36,251 nucleotides of DNA from Akkermansia sp. (GTDB lineage: Bacteria > Verrucomicrobiota > Verrucomicrobiia > Verrucomicrobiales > Akkermansiaceae): contig JAUNQN010000030.1 in NCBI GenBank assembly GCA_030536145.1, positions 1 through 36,251 on the forward strand, read 5' to 3'. A program made the translations under genes and the position numbers. Each line of letters opens with the position of its first letter. Position 1 is the stretch's first letter. The notes beneath the pieces are model-generated. The model made no database searches and had not been told where the DNA came from. It saw nothing but the letters and a program-made list of their open reading frames with translations. Below, piece by piece: positions 16,320-23,628 of the stretch.

Positions 16320-16715
16320 ATGTACCAGCGCTTTGAACCCATTGCAGGAATAGCCGGCGTCATCATAGATGCCGTCATGGACTCCCCGGACATGCCGCAG
16401 GACCCGGCCCTGCTGCTGAAGATACGCCTGGCGGTGGAGGAGAGCGTGGAAAACATCGTGAACTACGCCTATGAGAACGGGTCCGGCTACCTGGAGGCTG
16501 CCACGGAGCGCTCCGGCAGCCTGCTCGCCATCACCCTGAAGGACGCCGGCACCCCCTTCAACCCCCTGGACAGGGAAGACCCGGATATCACCCTCTCCGC
16601 AGAGGAACGCCCCATCGGCGGCCTCGGCATCTTCCTCTGCAAGCAGCTCATGGATTCCGTGGAATACGCCTACCGGGACGGCTGCAACGTGCTCACCCTG
16701 CGGAAGGAAGTGTAG
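16320..16715 (+). CDS. RsbW/SpoIIAB-type anti-sigma factor ATPase (HATPase_c)
   Basis: A 131-residue GHKL ATPase of the anti-sigma serine-kinase type. Seen: an N-box in EESVENIVNYAYE (E44, N45, N48), a G1-type KDAGTPFNP (74-82) and a glycine-rich G2 GGLGIFL (100-106). Family members phosphorylate a cognate STAS protein and sequester a sigma factor or other target. The obvious STAS partner is the first gene of this operon, and the STAS domain in the preceding fusion is a second possible partner. No sigma factor and no PP2C phosphatase gene is present in the window, so the output and reset enzyme must lie elsewhere or differ. A terminator follows, closing the operon. Confidence 0.85.
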   Translation: MYQRFEPIAGIAGVIIDAVMDSPDMPQDPALLLKIRLAVEESVENIVNYAYENGSGYLEAATERSGSLLAITLKDAGTPFNPLDREDPDITLSAEERPIGGLGIFLCKQLMDSVEYAYRDGCNVLTLRKEV

Positions 16716-16722
16716 CTCCCCG

Positions 16723-16757
16723 TGCGGCCGGGGTACGGGGGCCGGCCGTATTTTTTT
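16723..16757 (+). terminator. Rho-independent terminator of the signalling operon
   Basis: Perfect stem CGGCCGG/CCGGCCG (16725-16731 and 16742-16748), extendable by two pairs including a G-U, with a 10-nt loop, followed by TATTTTTTT (16749-16757). Confidence 0.8.
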
Positions 16758-16779
16758 GCATGCGCCTGCAACATTAGGC

Positions 16780-16808
16780 TTGCAAAAGGGGGGCGTATGT
16801 AGTAGCCT
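16780..16808 (+). promoter_or_regulatory. Promoter of guaB
   Basis: TTGCAA (16780-16785), a 17-bp spacer and TAGCCT (16803-16808). Only 5 nt lie before the ATG at 16814, so a leaderless transcript is likely. Confidence 0.65.
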
Positions 16809-16813
16809 GAGCC

Positions 16814-18268
16814 ATGGAAGAAATTCAACTTGGACTGACATTTGATGACGTGCTCCTCCTGCCCTGCCTGAGCACGATCCTTCCCGGCGAAGCCGATCCC
16901 TCCTCCCAGCTGTGCCCGGGTATCCCGCTGCGCCTGCCGATTCTTTCCGCCCCCATGGATACGGTCACGGAAGTGGACATGGCCATCGCCATGGCCCGCG
17001 AGGGTGGCCTCGGCGTCATTCACCGCAACAACCGCGTGGAGGACCAGGCCGCCATGGTGGCCAAGGTCAAGCGCTTTGAGAACGCCGTGATCACCAAGCC
17101 CCTGACCGTGGCGCACGACATGAGCCTGAGCCAGGTGAAGCGCATCATGCTGGAGTACGGTTTCTCCGGTTTCCCCGTGGTGAACGCGGAGAACAAGCTG
17201 GAGGGCATCATCACCGGCCGTGATATGCGCGTGTTCGACGGCCATGACCTGGACAAGCTCACCGTGAAGGACGTGATGACGCCCATGGAGCGTCTGGTGA
17301 CTGCCGCCCCCTCCGTCTCCCAGGAGGAGGCCCGCAAGATTCTCTACTCCAACCGCATCGAGAAGCTGCCCCTGGTGGATGCCAACGGCTGCCTGGCCGG
17401 CATGATTACGGAGACGGACATCCGCAAGCGCGAGTCCTTCCAGGGCTCCACCAAGGATGAGCTGGGCCGCCTGCGCTGCGGTGCCGCCGTGGGTCCGGGC
17501 CCGGAGTTCATGGACCGCGCCCAGGCTGTGCTGGAGGCCGGTGCCGATGCCCTGTTCATCGATGCCGCCACCGGCCACACCAGCCGCGTGCTGTACGTTA
17601 TCGAGAAGCTCCGTGAGCTTGGCAAGCCCGTGGTGGCCGGCAATGTGGTCACCCAGGACGGCGCCCGCGACCTCATTTCCGCCGGTGCCAGCGCCATCAA
17701 GGTGGGTGTGGGCCCCGGCTCCATCTGCACCACCCGTATCATCTCCGGCGTGGGCATGCCCCAGTTCACCGCCATCCAGGAGGTGGCGAAGGTCACCCGC
17801 CCTGCCGGTGTCACCCTGATTGCCGACGGCGGTATCCGCTACTCCGGCGATGCCGTGAAGGCCCTGGCTGCCGGTGCAGACCTTATTATGCTGGGCGGCA
17901 TGCTGGCCGGCTGTGAGGAAAGCCCCGGTGCCGTGGTGCACTACCAGGGCCGCAATTTCAAGACCTACCGCGGCATGGGCTCCCTGGGCGCCATGCGTGC
18001 CGGCTCCAGCGACCGCTACGGCCAGAACGCCAGCGGCAAGATGGTGGCGGAGGGTGTGGAGGCCCGCGTGCCTTACAAGGGTATGCTGGCGGATGTCATC
18101 TTCCAGCTGGTGGGCGGCCTGCGCTCCGGCATGGGCTACTTGGGTGCCAAGGACCTGGCCGCCCTGCGGGACCACGCCCGCTTTGTCCGCATCACCAGCG
18201 GCGGCCTGCAGGAGAGCCACCCCCATGATGTCACCATCACGGAGGACCCGGGCAACTACTCCCGCTAA
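16814..18268 (+). CDS. guaB: IMP dehydrogenase
   Basis: Oxidises IMP to XMP with NAD+, the committed step to guanine nucleotides. This 484-residue protein has the full IMPDH layout. The catalytic barrel is interrupted by two CBS domains (about residues 92-205, with GFSGFPVV and KLPLVDA). The catalytic loop is GPGSICTT (300-307, C305). The IMP-binding DGGIRYSGD and the mobile-flap region are present, followed by the [11 protein letters not shown] segment. The CBS pair is where purine nucleotides act allosterically in this family. It has its own promoter and is followed by a strong bidirectional terminator shared with the convergent HAD gene. It lies directly after the (p)ppGpp operon. Confidence 0.97.
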   Translation: MEEIQLGLTFDDVLLLPCLSTILPGEADPSSQLCPGIPLRLPILSAPMDTVTEVDMAIAMAREGGLGVIHRNNRVEDQAAMVAKVKRFENAVITKPLTVAHDMSLSQVKRIMLEYGFSGFPVVNAENKLEGIITGRDMRVFDGHDLDKLTVKDVMTPMERLVTAAPSVSQEEARKILYSNRIEKLPLVDANGCLAGMITETDIRKRESFQGSTKDELGRLRCGAAVGPGPEFMDRAQAVLEAGADALFIDAATGHTSRVLYVIEKLRELGKPVVAGNVVTQDGARDLISAGASAIKVGVGPGSICTTRIISGVGMPQFTAIQEVAKVTRPAGVTLIADGGIRYSGDAVKALAAGADLIMLGGMLAGCEESPGAVVHYQGRNFKTYRGMGSLGAMRAGSSDRYGQNASGKMVAEGVEARVPYKGMLADVIFQLVGGLRSGMGYLGAKDLAALRDHARFVRITSGGLQESHPHDVTITEDPGNYSR

Positions 18269-18290
18269 GCTTCCGCCTGAAAAGGCATGC

Positions 18291-18329
18291 AAAAAACCTG
18301 CCCGGCTTTCCAAGCCGGGCAGGTTTTTT
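18291..18329. terminator. Bidirectional terminator between guaB and HAD gene
   Basis: Perfect 12-bp stem CCTGCCCGGCTT/AAGCCGGGCAGG (18297-18308 and 18312-18323) with a 3-nt loop, flanked by six A upstream and six T downstream. It can therefore end transcripts from both convergent genes. Confidence 0.92.
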
Positions 18330-18358
18330 ACGTTCTGTCCTTGAGCGTTGATTGTAAA

Positions 18359-19030
18359 TTATCCGGCGTTCCTGCCGGCCAGGCTGCGGATGAGCGGCAG
18401 CAGCTCCGCCATGTCCGTGAGCCGGTAGTCCGGCCCCAGGGCCAGGCAGGCATCCTGCTCCGCGGCGGCGGTGGAGGCCCAGGCGGCGTTGATGATGCGC
18501 ACGCCCACGCTGTGCGCCAGGCGGATATCGCTGGGGGCATCCCCCACGTACACCAGTTCCTCCGGGGTGAGGTTCCAGAGCTGCATGGCCTCCTGCAGGC
18601 GCTCGGCCTTGTTGTTGTGGGTGGGCAGGCCGAATCCCGCCCACTCGAAGAGGCCGCGGAAGCCGAAGAAATCCAGGGTGGGGTTTGCGGTGTAGTGCTC
18701 CTTGCCGCTGATGATGCCCACGTGCAGCCCGCATTCCCGCGTGCCGCGGAGGGTGTCCGCCGCGCCGGGGAAGGGGGCGGGGGCCATGGCGGGGTGCAGC
18801 CGCCCGTACACGGCCACAAAGCGGTCGATGGGCAGGGCGGGGTCGTCCGGGTGCATGCCCAGCAGGGCGCCCAGCACGCCGCGGTCGCTCAGGCCGAAGT
18901 GCGCGGTGACCTCCTGCGGCTCCGGCAGGCGTCCCGTAAGCTCCTGCACGCACCGGCGGTAGGCCTCCACGCAGAGCGGCAGGGTGTCACCCAGCGTTCC
19001 ATCTATATCAAACAATACGGCTTTCAGCAT
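18359..19030 (-). CDS. HAD-superfamily phosphatase (phosphoglycolate phosphatase-like)
   Basis: A 223-residue HAD hydrolase with an alpha-helical cap. Motif I is DIDGT (nucleophile D8 and acid D10). Motif II is the Ser in IISGKEH, motif III is a downstream Lys (about residue 145), and motif IV is GDAPSD. It resembles Gph-type phosphoglycolate phosphatases and pyrophosphatase PpaX, and the small-molecule substrate cannot be told from sequence. It is transcribed divergently from purH and convergently to guaB. A nucleotide-related role is possible from context only. Confidence 0.8.
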   Translation of the reverse strand: MLKAVLFDIDGTLGDTLPLCVEAYRRCVQELTGRLPEPQEVTAHFGLSDRGVLGALLGMHPDDPALPIDRFVAVYGRLHPAMAPAPFPGAADTLRGTRECGLHVGIISGKEHYTANPTLDFFGFRGLFEWAGFGLPTHNNKAERLQEAMQLWNLTPEELVYVGDAPSDIRLAHSVGVRIINAAWASTAAAEQDACLALGPDYRLTDMAELLPLIRSLAGRNAG

Positions 19031-19039
19031 ACGCCGGGA

Positions 19040-19068
19040 ATGATACCATAAGCGGCGCGCTTGGGCAA
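19040..19068 (-). promoter_or_regulatory. Promoter of HAD phosphatase gene
   Basis: On the minus strand, TTGCCC (19063-19068), a 17-bp spacer and TATCAT (19040-19045), with 9 nt to the ATG at 19030. The -35 box lies inside a palindrome shared with the divergent purH promoter region. Confidence 0.6.
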
Positions 19069-19077
19069 GCGGCTTAT
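19048..19077. repeat. Nested palindrome between HAD and purH promoters
   Basis: The core is CGCTTG-GG-CAAGCG (19058-19071), flanked by the inverted pair ATAAGC (19048-19053) and GCTTAT (19072-19077). It covers the -35 box of the HAD promoter and ends 8 bp before the purH -35 box. It is an operator candidate for a regulator of both genes. Confidence 0.5.
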
Positions 19078-19084
19078 TTTAGGC

Positions 19085-19113
19085 TTGATTTTTGGGCGGT
19101 TTCGGTGTACCTT
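19085..19113 (+). promoter_or_regulatory. Promoter of purH
   Basis: TTGATT (19085-19090), a 17-bp spacer and TACCTT (19108-19113). It predicts a leader of about 35 nt, containing a short hairpin CCCGC-ATGA-GCGGG (19121-19134), before the ATG at 19155. Confidence 0.5.
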
Positions 19114-19154
19114 GCCTTGCCCCGCATGAGCGGGAAACACAGAATCCCCAAACC

Positions 19155-20711
19155 ATGGAAACGTCCAAAATCACGCGCGCCCTGCTGTCCGTCTCGGACA
19201 AGACCGGGCTTGATAAGTTTGCCAAGGGCCTGGTGGCCCAGAATGTCCAGCTGATTTCCACGGGCGGCACGTGCCGCTACCTGAAGGAGCTCGGCCTGCC
19301 GGTTACGGAGATTTCCGACTACACGGGAGCGCCGGAGCTGTTTGACGGCCGGGTGAAGACCCTGCACCCCAAGGTGCACGGCGGGCTGCTGCAGCGCCGT
19401 GACCTGGAGGAGCACCAGCAGCAGGCCAAGGATAACGATATCCCCACCATCGACCTGGTTTGCGTGAACCTCTACCCCTTTGAGGAGACCATCGCCAAGG
19501 AGGGCGTCACCCTGGCGGAGGCCATTGAGAAGATTGACATCGGCGGTCCGTCCATGCTGCGCTCCGCCGCCAAGAACTACGCCTCCGTGACCGTGGTGTC
19601 CGACCCCGCGGACTACGACACCGTGCTGGAGGAGATGGAGAGCCACGACGGCAGCACCACGCTCAAGACGCGCGAGACGCTGGCGGTGAAGGTGTTCATG
19701 CGCACCTCTGCGTATGATACGGCCATCTCCAACTACCTGGGCCACCGCGCAGAGGAGAGCACCGGGAACAACTTCTCCCTCTCCCTGCCGTTCTGCCAGA
19801 CCCTGCGCTATGGTGACAACCCCCACCAGCCCAGCGTGCTGTACGGAAACTTTGAGAGCATCTTCACCCAGCTCCAGGGCAAGGAGCTTTCCTACACCAA
19901 CGTACTGGACCTGGATGCCGCCGCCTCCCTTATCATGAACTTCCGCCGCCCCACCGTGGCTATCCTGAAGCACACCAACCCCTGCGGCGTGGGCCAGGAC
20001 GACGAGGACCTGGTGGAGGCCTGGAAGCGCGCCTACCAGACGGATACGCAGGCTCCCTTCGGCGGTGTCATCGTGATGAACCGCCCGATGACGGAGGCCC
20101 TGGCCCGCATCGTGGGTGCCATCTTCACGGATGTGATTATTGCCCCGGACTATGAGCCGGAGGCCCGCGTGATCCTGCAGAAGAAGAAGAACTGCCGCAT
20201 CATGCGCATAGACCTGGAGGCCTGGAAGGAGTTCTGCAAGCTGCCCATGGTGCGCACCGCCCCCGGCGGCCTGATGACCATGAAGCGCGACGACTACGCC
20301 ATGGGCCTGGAGAACCTGGAGGCCAAGGTGGTGACCAAGCGCGTGCCCACCGCAGAGGAGATGGAGGCCATGCGCTTTGCCTGGCGCGTATGCAAGCAGG
20401 TGCACTCCAACGCCATTGTCTTCACGGACAAGAACGGCACCCTTGGTATCGGCGCCGGCCAGATGAGCCGCGTGGATTCCGCCAAGATTGCCGTGTGGAA
20501 GGCTGGACAGGCCGGCCTGAGCCTGGCCGGCAGCGTGATTGCCTCCGATGGCATGTTCCCGTTTGCGGACGGCCTGCAGACCGCCATTGATGCCGGTGCT
20601 ACCGCCTGCATCCAGCCCGGCGGCTCCATCCGCGATGAGGAGGTGATTGCCGCGGCAGATGCCGCCGGCATTGCCATGGTGTTCACGGGCGCCCGCCACT
20701 TCCTGCATTGA
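19155..20711 (+). CDS. purH: Bifunctional AICAR transformylase / IMP cyclohydrolase
   Basis: Catalyses the last two steps of de novo IMP synthesis: formyl transfer from 10-formyl-THF to AICAR, then ring closure. The 518-residue length is normal. The N-terminal IMP cyclohydrolase domain opens with LLSVSDKTGL and includes STGGT and KTLHPKVHGG. The C-terminal transformylase contains the catalytic KHTNPCG motif and ends with the characteristic TGARHFLH. Start is ATG 19155, because upstream in-frame sequence overlaps the promoter. It supplies IMP to GuaB, encoded 0.9 kb upstream. Confidence 0.97.
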   Translation: METSKITRALLSVSDKTGLDKFAKGLVAQNVQLISTGGTCRYLKELGLPVTEISDYTGAPELFDGRVKTLHPKVHGGLLQRRDLEEHQQQAKDNDIPTIDLVCVNLYPFEETIAKEGVTLAEAIEKIDIGGPSMLRSAAKNYASVTVVSDPADYDTVLEEMESHDGSTTLKTRETLAVKVFMRTSAYDTAISNYLGHRAEESTGNNFSLSLPFCQTLRYGDNPHQPSVLYGNFESIFTQLQGKELSYTNVLDLDAAASLIMNFRRPTVAILKHTNPCGVGQDDEDLVEAWKRAYQTDTQAPFGGVIVMNRPMTEALARIVGAIFTDVIIAPDYEPEARVILQKKKNCRIMRIDLEAWKEFCKLPMVRTAPGGLMTMKRDDYAMGLENLEAKVVTKRVPTAEEMEAMRFAWRVCKQVHSNAIVFTDKNGTLGIGAGQMSRVDSAKIAVWKAGQAGLSLAGSVIASDGMFPFADGLQTAIDAGATACIQPGGSIRDEEVIAAADAAGIAMVFTGARHFLH

Positions 20712-20717
20712 TTTGCC

Positions 20718-20757
20718 GGCACCCGGGCTGCCCTGTGCGGTCCGGGTGCCTTGTCTT
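20718..20757 (+). terminator. Probable terminator after purH
   Basis: Perfect 9-bp stem GGCACCCGG/CCGGGTGCC (20718-20726 and 20742-20750) with a 15-nt loop, followed by TTGTCTTT. The T-run is interrupted, so it may be only partly effective and let transcription continue into pdxJ. Confidence 0.6.
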
Positions 20758-20771
20758 TACTGAACTGACCC

Positions 20772-20787
20772 CCGTAGGAGAAAAGCC
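20772..20787 (+). promoter_or_regulatory. Shine-Dalgarno sequence of pdxJ
   Basis: TAGGAGAAAAGCC precedes the ATG at 20788, giving an AGGAG core at good spacing. It is the clearest ribosome binding site in the window and fits a gene translated from a longer transcript rather than a leaderless one. Confidence 0.65.
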
Positions 20788-21528
20788 ATGCACCTTGGAG
20801 TAAACATTGACCACGTGGCCACGCTGCGCCAGGCGCGCTATGCCGCCACGCCGGAGCTGCCGAACGTGGAGCCCAGTGTGTTGGATGCCGCCCGCGCCGC
20901 CATGGAGGGCGGGGCAGATTCCATTACCCTGCACGTGCGCGAGGACCGCCGCCACATGCAGGATGCGGATGCCTTTGCCGTGCGCCGGGAGATTCCCCTG
21001 CCGCTAAACCTGGAGATGGGCGCCACCCCGGCCATGCTGGATTTTGCGCTCTCCCTGAAACCGGATTACGTGTGCCTGGTGCCGGAGCGCCGCCAGGAGA
21101 TTACCACGGAGGGCGGCCTGGATGTGGCCGGCCGCATGGAGGAGCTGCGCCCCCTGGTGGCAGCCCTGCTGCAGAACGGCAGCCGCGTGAGCATGTTCAT
21201 TGACCCGGATTTGGCACAGGTGGAGGCCAGCGCCGCCATCGGTGCCCCCATGGTGGAGCTGCACACCGGCCGCTTTGCCAACACGCAGGGCGCGGAGCGC
21301 GCTGCAGAGACCGCCCGCCTGGCCGCCGCCGCCCGCCGCGCCCATGAGTTGGGGGTGGAGGTGCATGCCGGCCATGGTATCCAGGTGGCCAACATGGCGG
21401 AGCTGAATGCCGTGCCGCACCTCACGGAGCTGAACATCGGCCACACCATTGTGGCGCGTGCCGTCTTTGTGGGCTTGGCCGCCGCCGTGCGGGAAATGCG
21501 CTGCGCTATCGACTCCTACCAGTGGTAA
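20788..21528 (+). CDS. pdxJ: Pyridoxine 5'-phosphate synthase
   Basis: Condenses 1-deoxyxylulose 5-phosphate with 3-amino-2-oxopropyl phosphate to form pyridoxine phosphate, the ring-closing step of DXP-dependent vitamin B6 synthesis. The 246-residue length is typical. Diagnostic stretches are LGVNIDHVATLRQAR at the N-terminus, the HVREDRRHM segment, FIDPD in the middle and HAGHGIQ near the C-terminus. No pdxA is nearby. I see no clear promoter of the common type just upstream, so it may be read through from purH across a weak terminator. Confidence 0.95.
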   Translation: MHLGVNIDHVATLRQARYAATPELPNVEPSVLDAARAAMEGGADSITLHVREDRRHMQDADAFAVRREIPLPLNLEMGATPAMLDFALSLKPDYVCLVPERRQEITTEGGLDVAGRMEELRPLVAALLQNGSRVSMFIDPDLAQVEASAAIGAPMVELHTGRFANTQGAERAAETARLAAAARRAHELGVEVHAGHGIQVANMAELNAVPHLTELNIGHTIVARAVFVGLAAAVREMRCAIDSYQW

Positions 21529-21551
21529 AACTGCCCGTATAGGCTTTCAAG

Positions 21552-21584
21552 GCGCGTTTTTCTGCGGAAAAACGCGCTTTTTTT
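21552..21584 (+). terminator. Rho-independent terminator after pdxJ
   Basis: Perfect 11-bp stem (GCGCGTTTTTC at 21552-21562 with GAAAAACGCGC at 21567-21577), a TGCG loop and a seven-T run at 21578-21584. Confidence 0.92.
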
Positions 21585-21615
21585 CACTTTTTGCGCGGGA
21601 AATACTCTTTTCCTC

Positions 21616-21643
21616 TTGAATTGGCGGGCAGGAATGCTATCAT
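21616..21643 (+). promoter_or_regulatory. Promoter of HU gene
   Basis: TTGAAT (21616-21621), a 16-bp spacer and TATCAT (21638-21643), preceded by TGC as in extended -10 promoters. Eight nt lie before the ATG at 21652. Confidence 0.6.
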
Positions 21644-21651
21644 GAATGCCT

Positions 21652-21969
21652 ATGAACAAGACTCAACTCGTTGACCTCATTCAGGCTAAACTGGGCAAGG
21701 ATGCCACCAAGAAGTGCGCCGAGAGCGCCCTCTCCGCCGTCCTTGGCGCCATCTCCGATGCTGTGCAGAAGGACAAGGTGCAGCTCGTCGGTTTCGGCAC
21801 CTTTGAGATGAAGACCCGTGCCGCCCGCACAGGCCGCAATCCCCAGACCGGTGAGGCCATGAAGATTGCCGCTTCCTCCACGCTTTCCTTCAAGCCTTCC
21901 TCCGTGTTCAAGAAGGAGGTGAAGCCCGCCAAGGGCGGTTGCAAGAAGGGTGGCTGCAAGAAGAAGTAA
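21652..21969 (+). CDS. HU/IHF-family nucleoid protein with Cys/Lys-rich tail
   Basis: A 105-residue DNA-binding protein of the HU family. The core begins MNKTQLVDLI and includes VGFGTFE and GRNPQTGE, the beta-arm region that inserts into the DNA minor groove. After the usual end (about residue 90) it carries a short tail with repeated Lys-Gly-Gly-Cys-Lys units and two cysteines, which typical HU proteins lack. Lys-rich tails add DNA affinity in some bacterial HU proteins; the two cysteines could allow disulfide linkage or metal binding, which is inference. An in-frame ATG at 21646 exists, but MNKTQLV is the typical HU start. It is monocistronic, with its own promoter and terminator. Confidence 0.92.
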   Translation: MNKTQLVDLIQAKLGKDATKKCAESALSAVLGAISDAVQKDKVQLVGFGTFEMKTRAARTGRNPQTGEAMKIAASSTLSFKPSSVFKKEVKPAKGGCKKGGCKKK

Positions 21970-21996
21970 ACCCGCGCCATAAAGGTTTTGATATCA

Positions 21997-22025
21997 GGCC
22001 GCTCCCGGGATGGGAGCGGCCTTTT
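21997..22025 (+). terminator. Rho-independent terminator after HU gene
   Basis: Perfect 10-bp stem GGCCGCTCCC/GGGAGCGGCC (21997-22006 and 22012-22021), 5-nt loop and TTTT. It may also serve the convergent NAD(P)HX repair gene ending at 22055. Confidence 0.85.
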
Positions 22026-22054
22026 AAGTGGAGGAGGGCATTGAGAATTGAAGG

Positions 22055-23497
22055 TTAGCCCAGGCTGCCTAGGACGGATGGAAGCCCTGCGGCTACGGCG
22101 GTGGGGCGTACGGCAGGGGCCGCTGTGGTGCGGCGTGCCTGCTCTGCGGCCAGTCCGCAGGCGTATGCGCCCAGGGCGGCGGCGTGGAGCGGGGCGCAGC
22201 CCCCGGCAGCCAGGGCGGCTATGCAGCCGGCCAGGGTATCCCCCTGGCCGCCGTTTGCCATGAAGGGGCCGCCCGTGCTGTTGTAGCAGGCCTGCGTGCG
22301 GTCCGCCACCAGGGTGCGCGCGCCTTTCAGCAGCAGGGTGCAGGGGTGCAGCGCCAGGAAACGGCTCACCACCTCCCGCCGCGGGGCGGCGGGGCGCGGG
22401 TCCAGCCGGCGCATTTCCCCGGGGTGCGGGGTCAGGATAAAGCGGGAATCAAACGCCCAGCCGTGCGCGGCGGCCAGGTTCAGGCCATCGGCATCCAGCA
22501 CCACCGTGCCGGGGAACGCCATGGACAGGGTATGCAGCGCCTCCGCCTCCGCGGGTTCCACGCTGCCCAGGCCGGGGCCTATCAGCAGGCACTGCGCCTG
22601 GGGCTCCGCTATCTCCGCGTAGGAATCCACCGCGCGCACCATTACCTCCGGCGCCACGCGCGCGGCCAGCAGGGGGTAGGTCTCACGCTTGCAGTACAGC
22701 ACCACCAGGCCTGCCCCGGTATGCAGGGCGGATTCCGCGCACATTTGCGCCGCACCAAGGTAGCCGGGGGAGCCGGCCACGATGGCCACGCGCCCAGCGC
22801 GGTTCTTGAACAGGGAATACGGGCGGCGCGGCAGGTGCACCAGCGGGTGGCCGGGTTCCAGCACCGTGTCCGCGCAGTCCACGGGTATCTCCACCTCCGG
22901 CAGGGGTATGCAGCACAGGCGCCCCACGGCGTCCTCCGCGCCGTCTGCCTGCATCTCCGGCTTCACGCAGCCTATGGCCACCGTGGCATCCGCCAGCACG
23001 GGTGCGGTGCTGCCCAGCCCGGTGGGTATGTCTATGGCCAGGGTGAAACTGCGGGGACAGGTATCACGCAGGGCGTTGAGCTCCTGCACGCAGGCGGCGT
23101 ATTCCGCAGAGAGCTCCCCGCGGGCGCCGGAACCCAGCAGGCCGTCGATGACGAGGGTATCCGCCAGCGGGGCAGGGGGCTGCGTGGAGAGCTCCCGCCC
23201 CTCCAGCAGGCGCATCTGCCGCGCGGTTTCAGGTGAAACACGGGCATCCGCCGCCGCATGGCGCAGCACCACGGGGCAGCGGAAGCGCGCGGCCAGCCCC
23301 ACGGCGTCCCCGGCATTGTTCCCCGTGCCCGCGTACACCACCACGCGGCGCGGCGTGAAGGGCAGGGGCATTTCCCCCTGCAGCGCCTGCCAGATACGCT
23401 CCACCACCGCATCCATGAGCGCGGAGGAGGTGGTGGCGCCGGAGTCGAATGCGGCTTTCTCTGCCGTGCGTACGGAATGGGTGGTGGATATCTGCAT
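22055..23497 (-). CDS. nnr: Bifunctional NAD(P)HX epimerase / ADP- or ATP-dependent dehydratase
   Basis: Repairs hydrated NADH/NADPH: the N-terminal YjeF_N domain epimerises R- and S-NAD(P)HX and the C-terminal carbohydrate-kinase-like domain dehydrates the S form. This 480-residue protein shows both. The epimerase part (about 1-200) has AGTGNNAGD. The dehydratase part (about 225-480) has GRVAIVAGSPGY, DADGLN, LTPHPGEM and the nucleotide-binding GGQGDTLAG. The frame continues to 23647, but the promoter and the domain start place the initiator ATG at 23497. The gene is divergent from ribH. Confidence 0.93.
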   Translation of the reverse strand: MQISTTHSVRTAEKAAFDSGATTSSALMDAVVERIWQALQGEMPLPFTPRRVVVYAGTGNNAGDAVGLAARFRCPVVLRHAAADARVSPETARQMRLLEGRELSTQPPAPLADTLVIDGLLGSGARGELSAEYAACVQELNALRDTCPRSFTLAIDIPTGLGSTAPVLADATVAIGCVKPEMQADGAEDAVGRLCCIPLPEVEIPVDCADTVLEPGHPLVHLPRRPYSLFKNRAGRVAIVAGSPGYLGAAQMCAESALHTGAGLVVLYCKRETYPLLAARVAPEVMVRAVDSYAEIAEPQAQCLLIGPGLGSVEPAEAEALHTLSMAFPGTVVLDADGLNLAAAHGWAFDSRFILTPHPGEMRRLDPRPAAPRREVVSRFLALHPCTLLLKGARTLVADRTQACYNSTGGPFMANGGQGDTLAGCIAALAAGGCAPLHAAALGAYACGLAAEQARRTTAAPAVRPTAVAAGLPSVLGSLG

Positions 23498-23503
23498 GCC
23501 CCC

Positions 23504-23532
23504 ATCATAATACCCCGCCGTCCCAATGTAAA
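23504..23532 (-). promoter_or_regulatory. Promoter of NAD(P)HX repair gene
   Basis: On the minus strand, TTTACA (23527-23532), a 17-bp spacer and TATGAT (23504-23509), with 6 nt to the ATG at 23497. A leaderless transcript is predicted. Confidence 0.6.
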
Positions 23533-23586
23533 GCCCCGCCGGGAACACGGCGCCCAAAATTCTAAGGCCTTGCGCCCACTCTGTCC

Positions 23587-23615
23587 TTGACTCCCGCCCG
23601 CGCGCGTGATAGTCT
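23587..23615 (+). promoter_or_regulatory. Promoter of ribH-nusB-ftsY-rlmN operon
   Basis: TTGACT (23587-23592), a 17-bp spacer and TAGTCT (23610-23615). Thirteen nt lie before the ATG at 23629, leaving a leader of about 6 nt. Confidence 0.7.
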
Positions 23616-23628
23616 GTCTGCACCCGCC

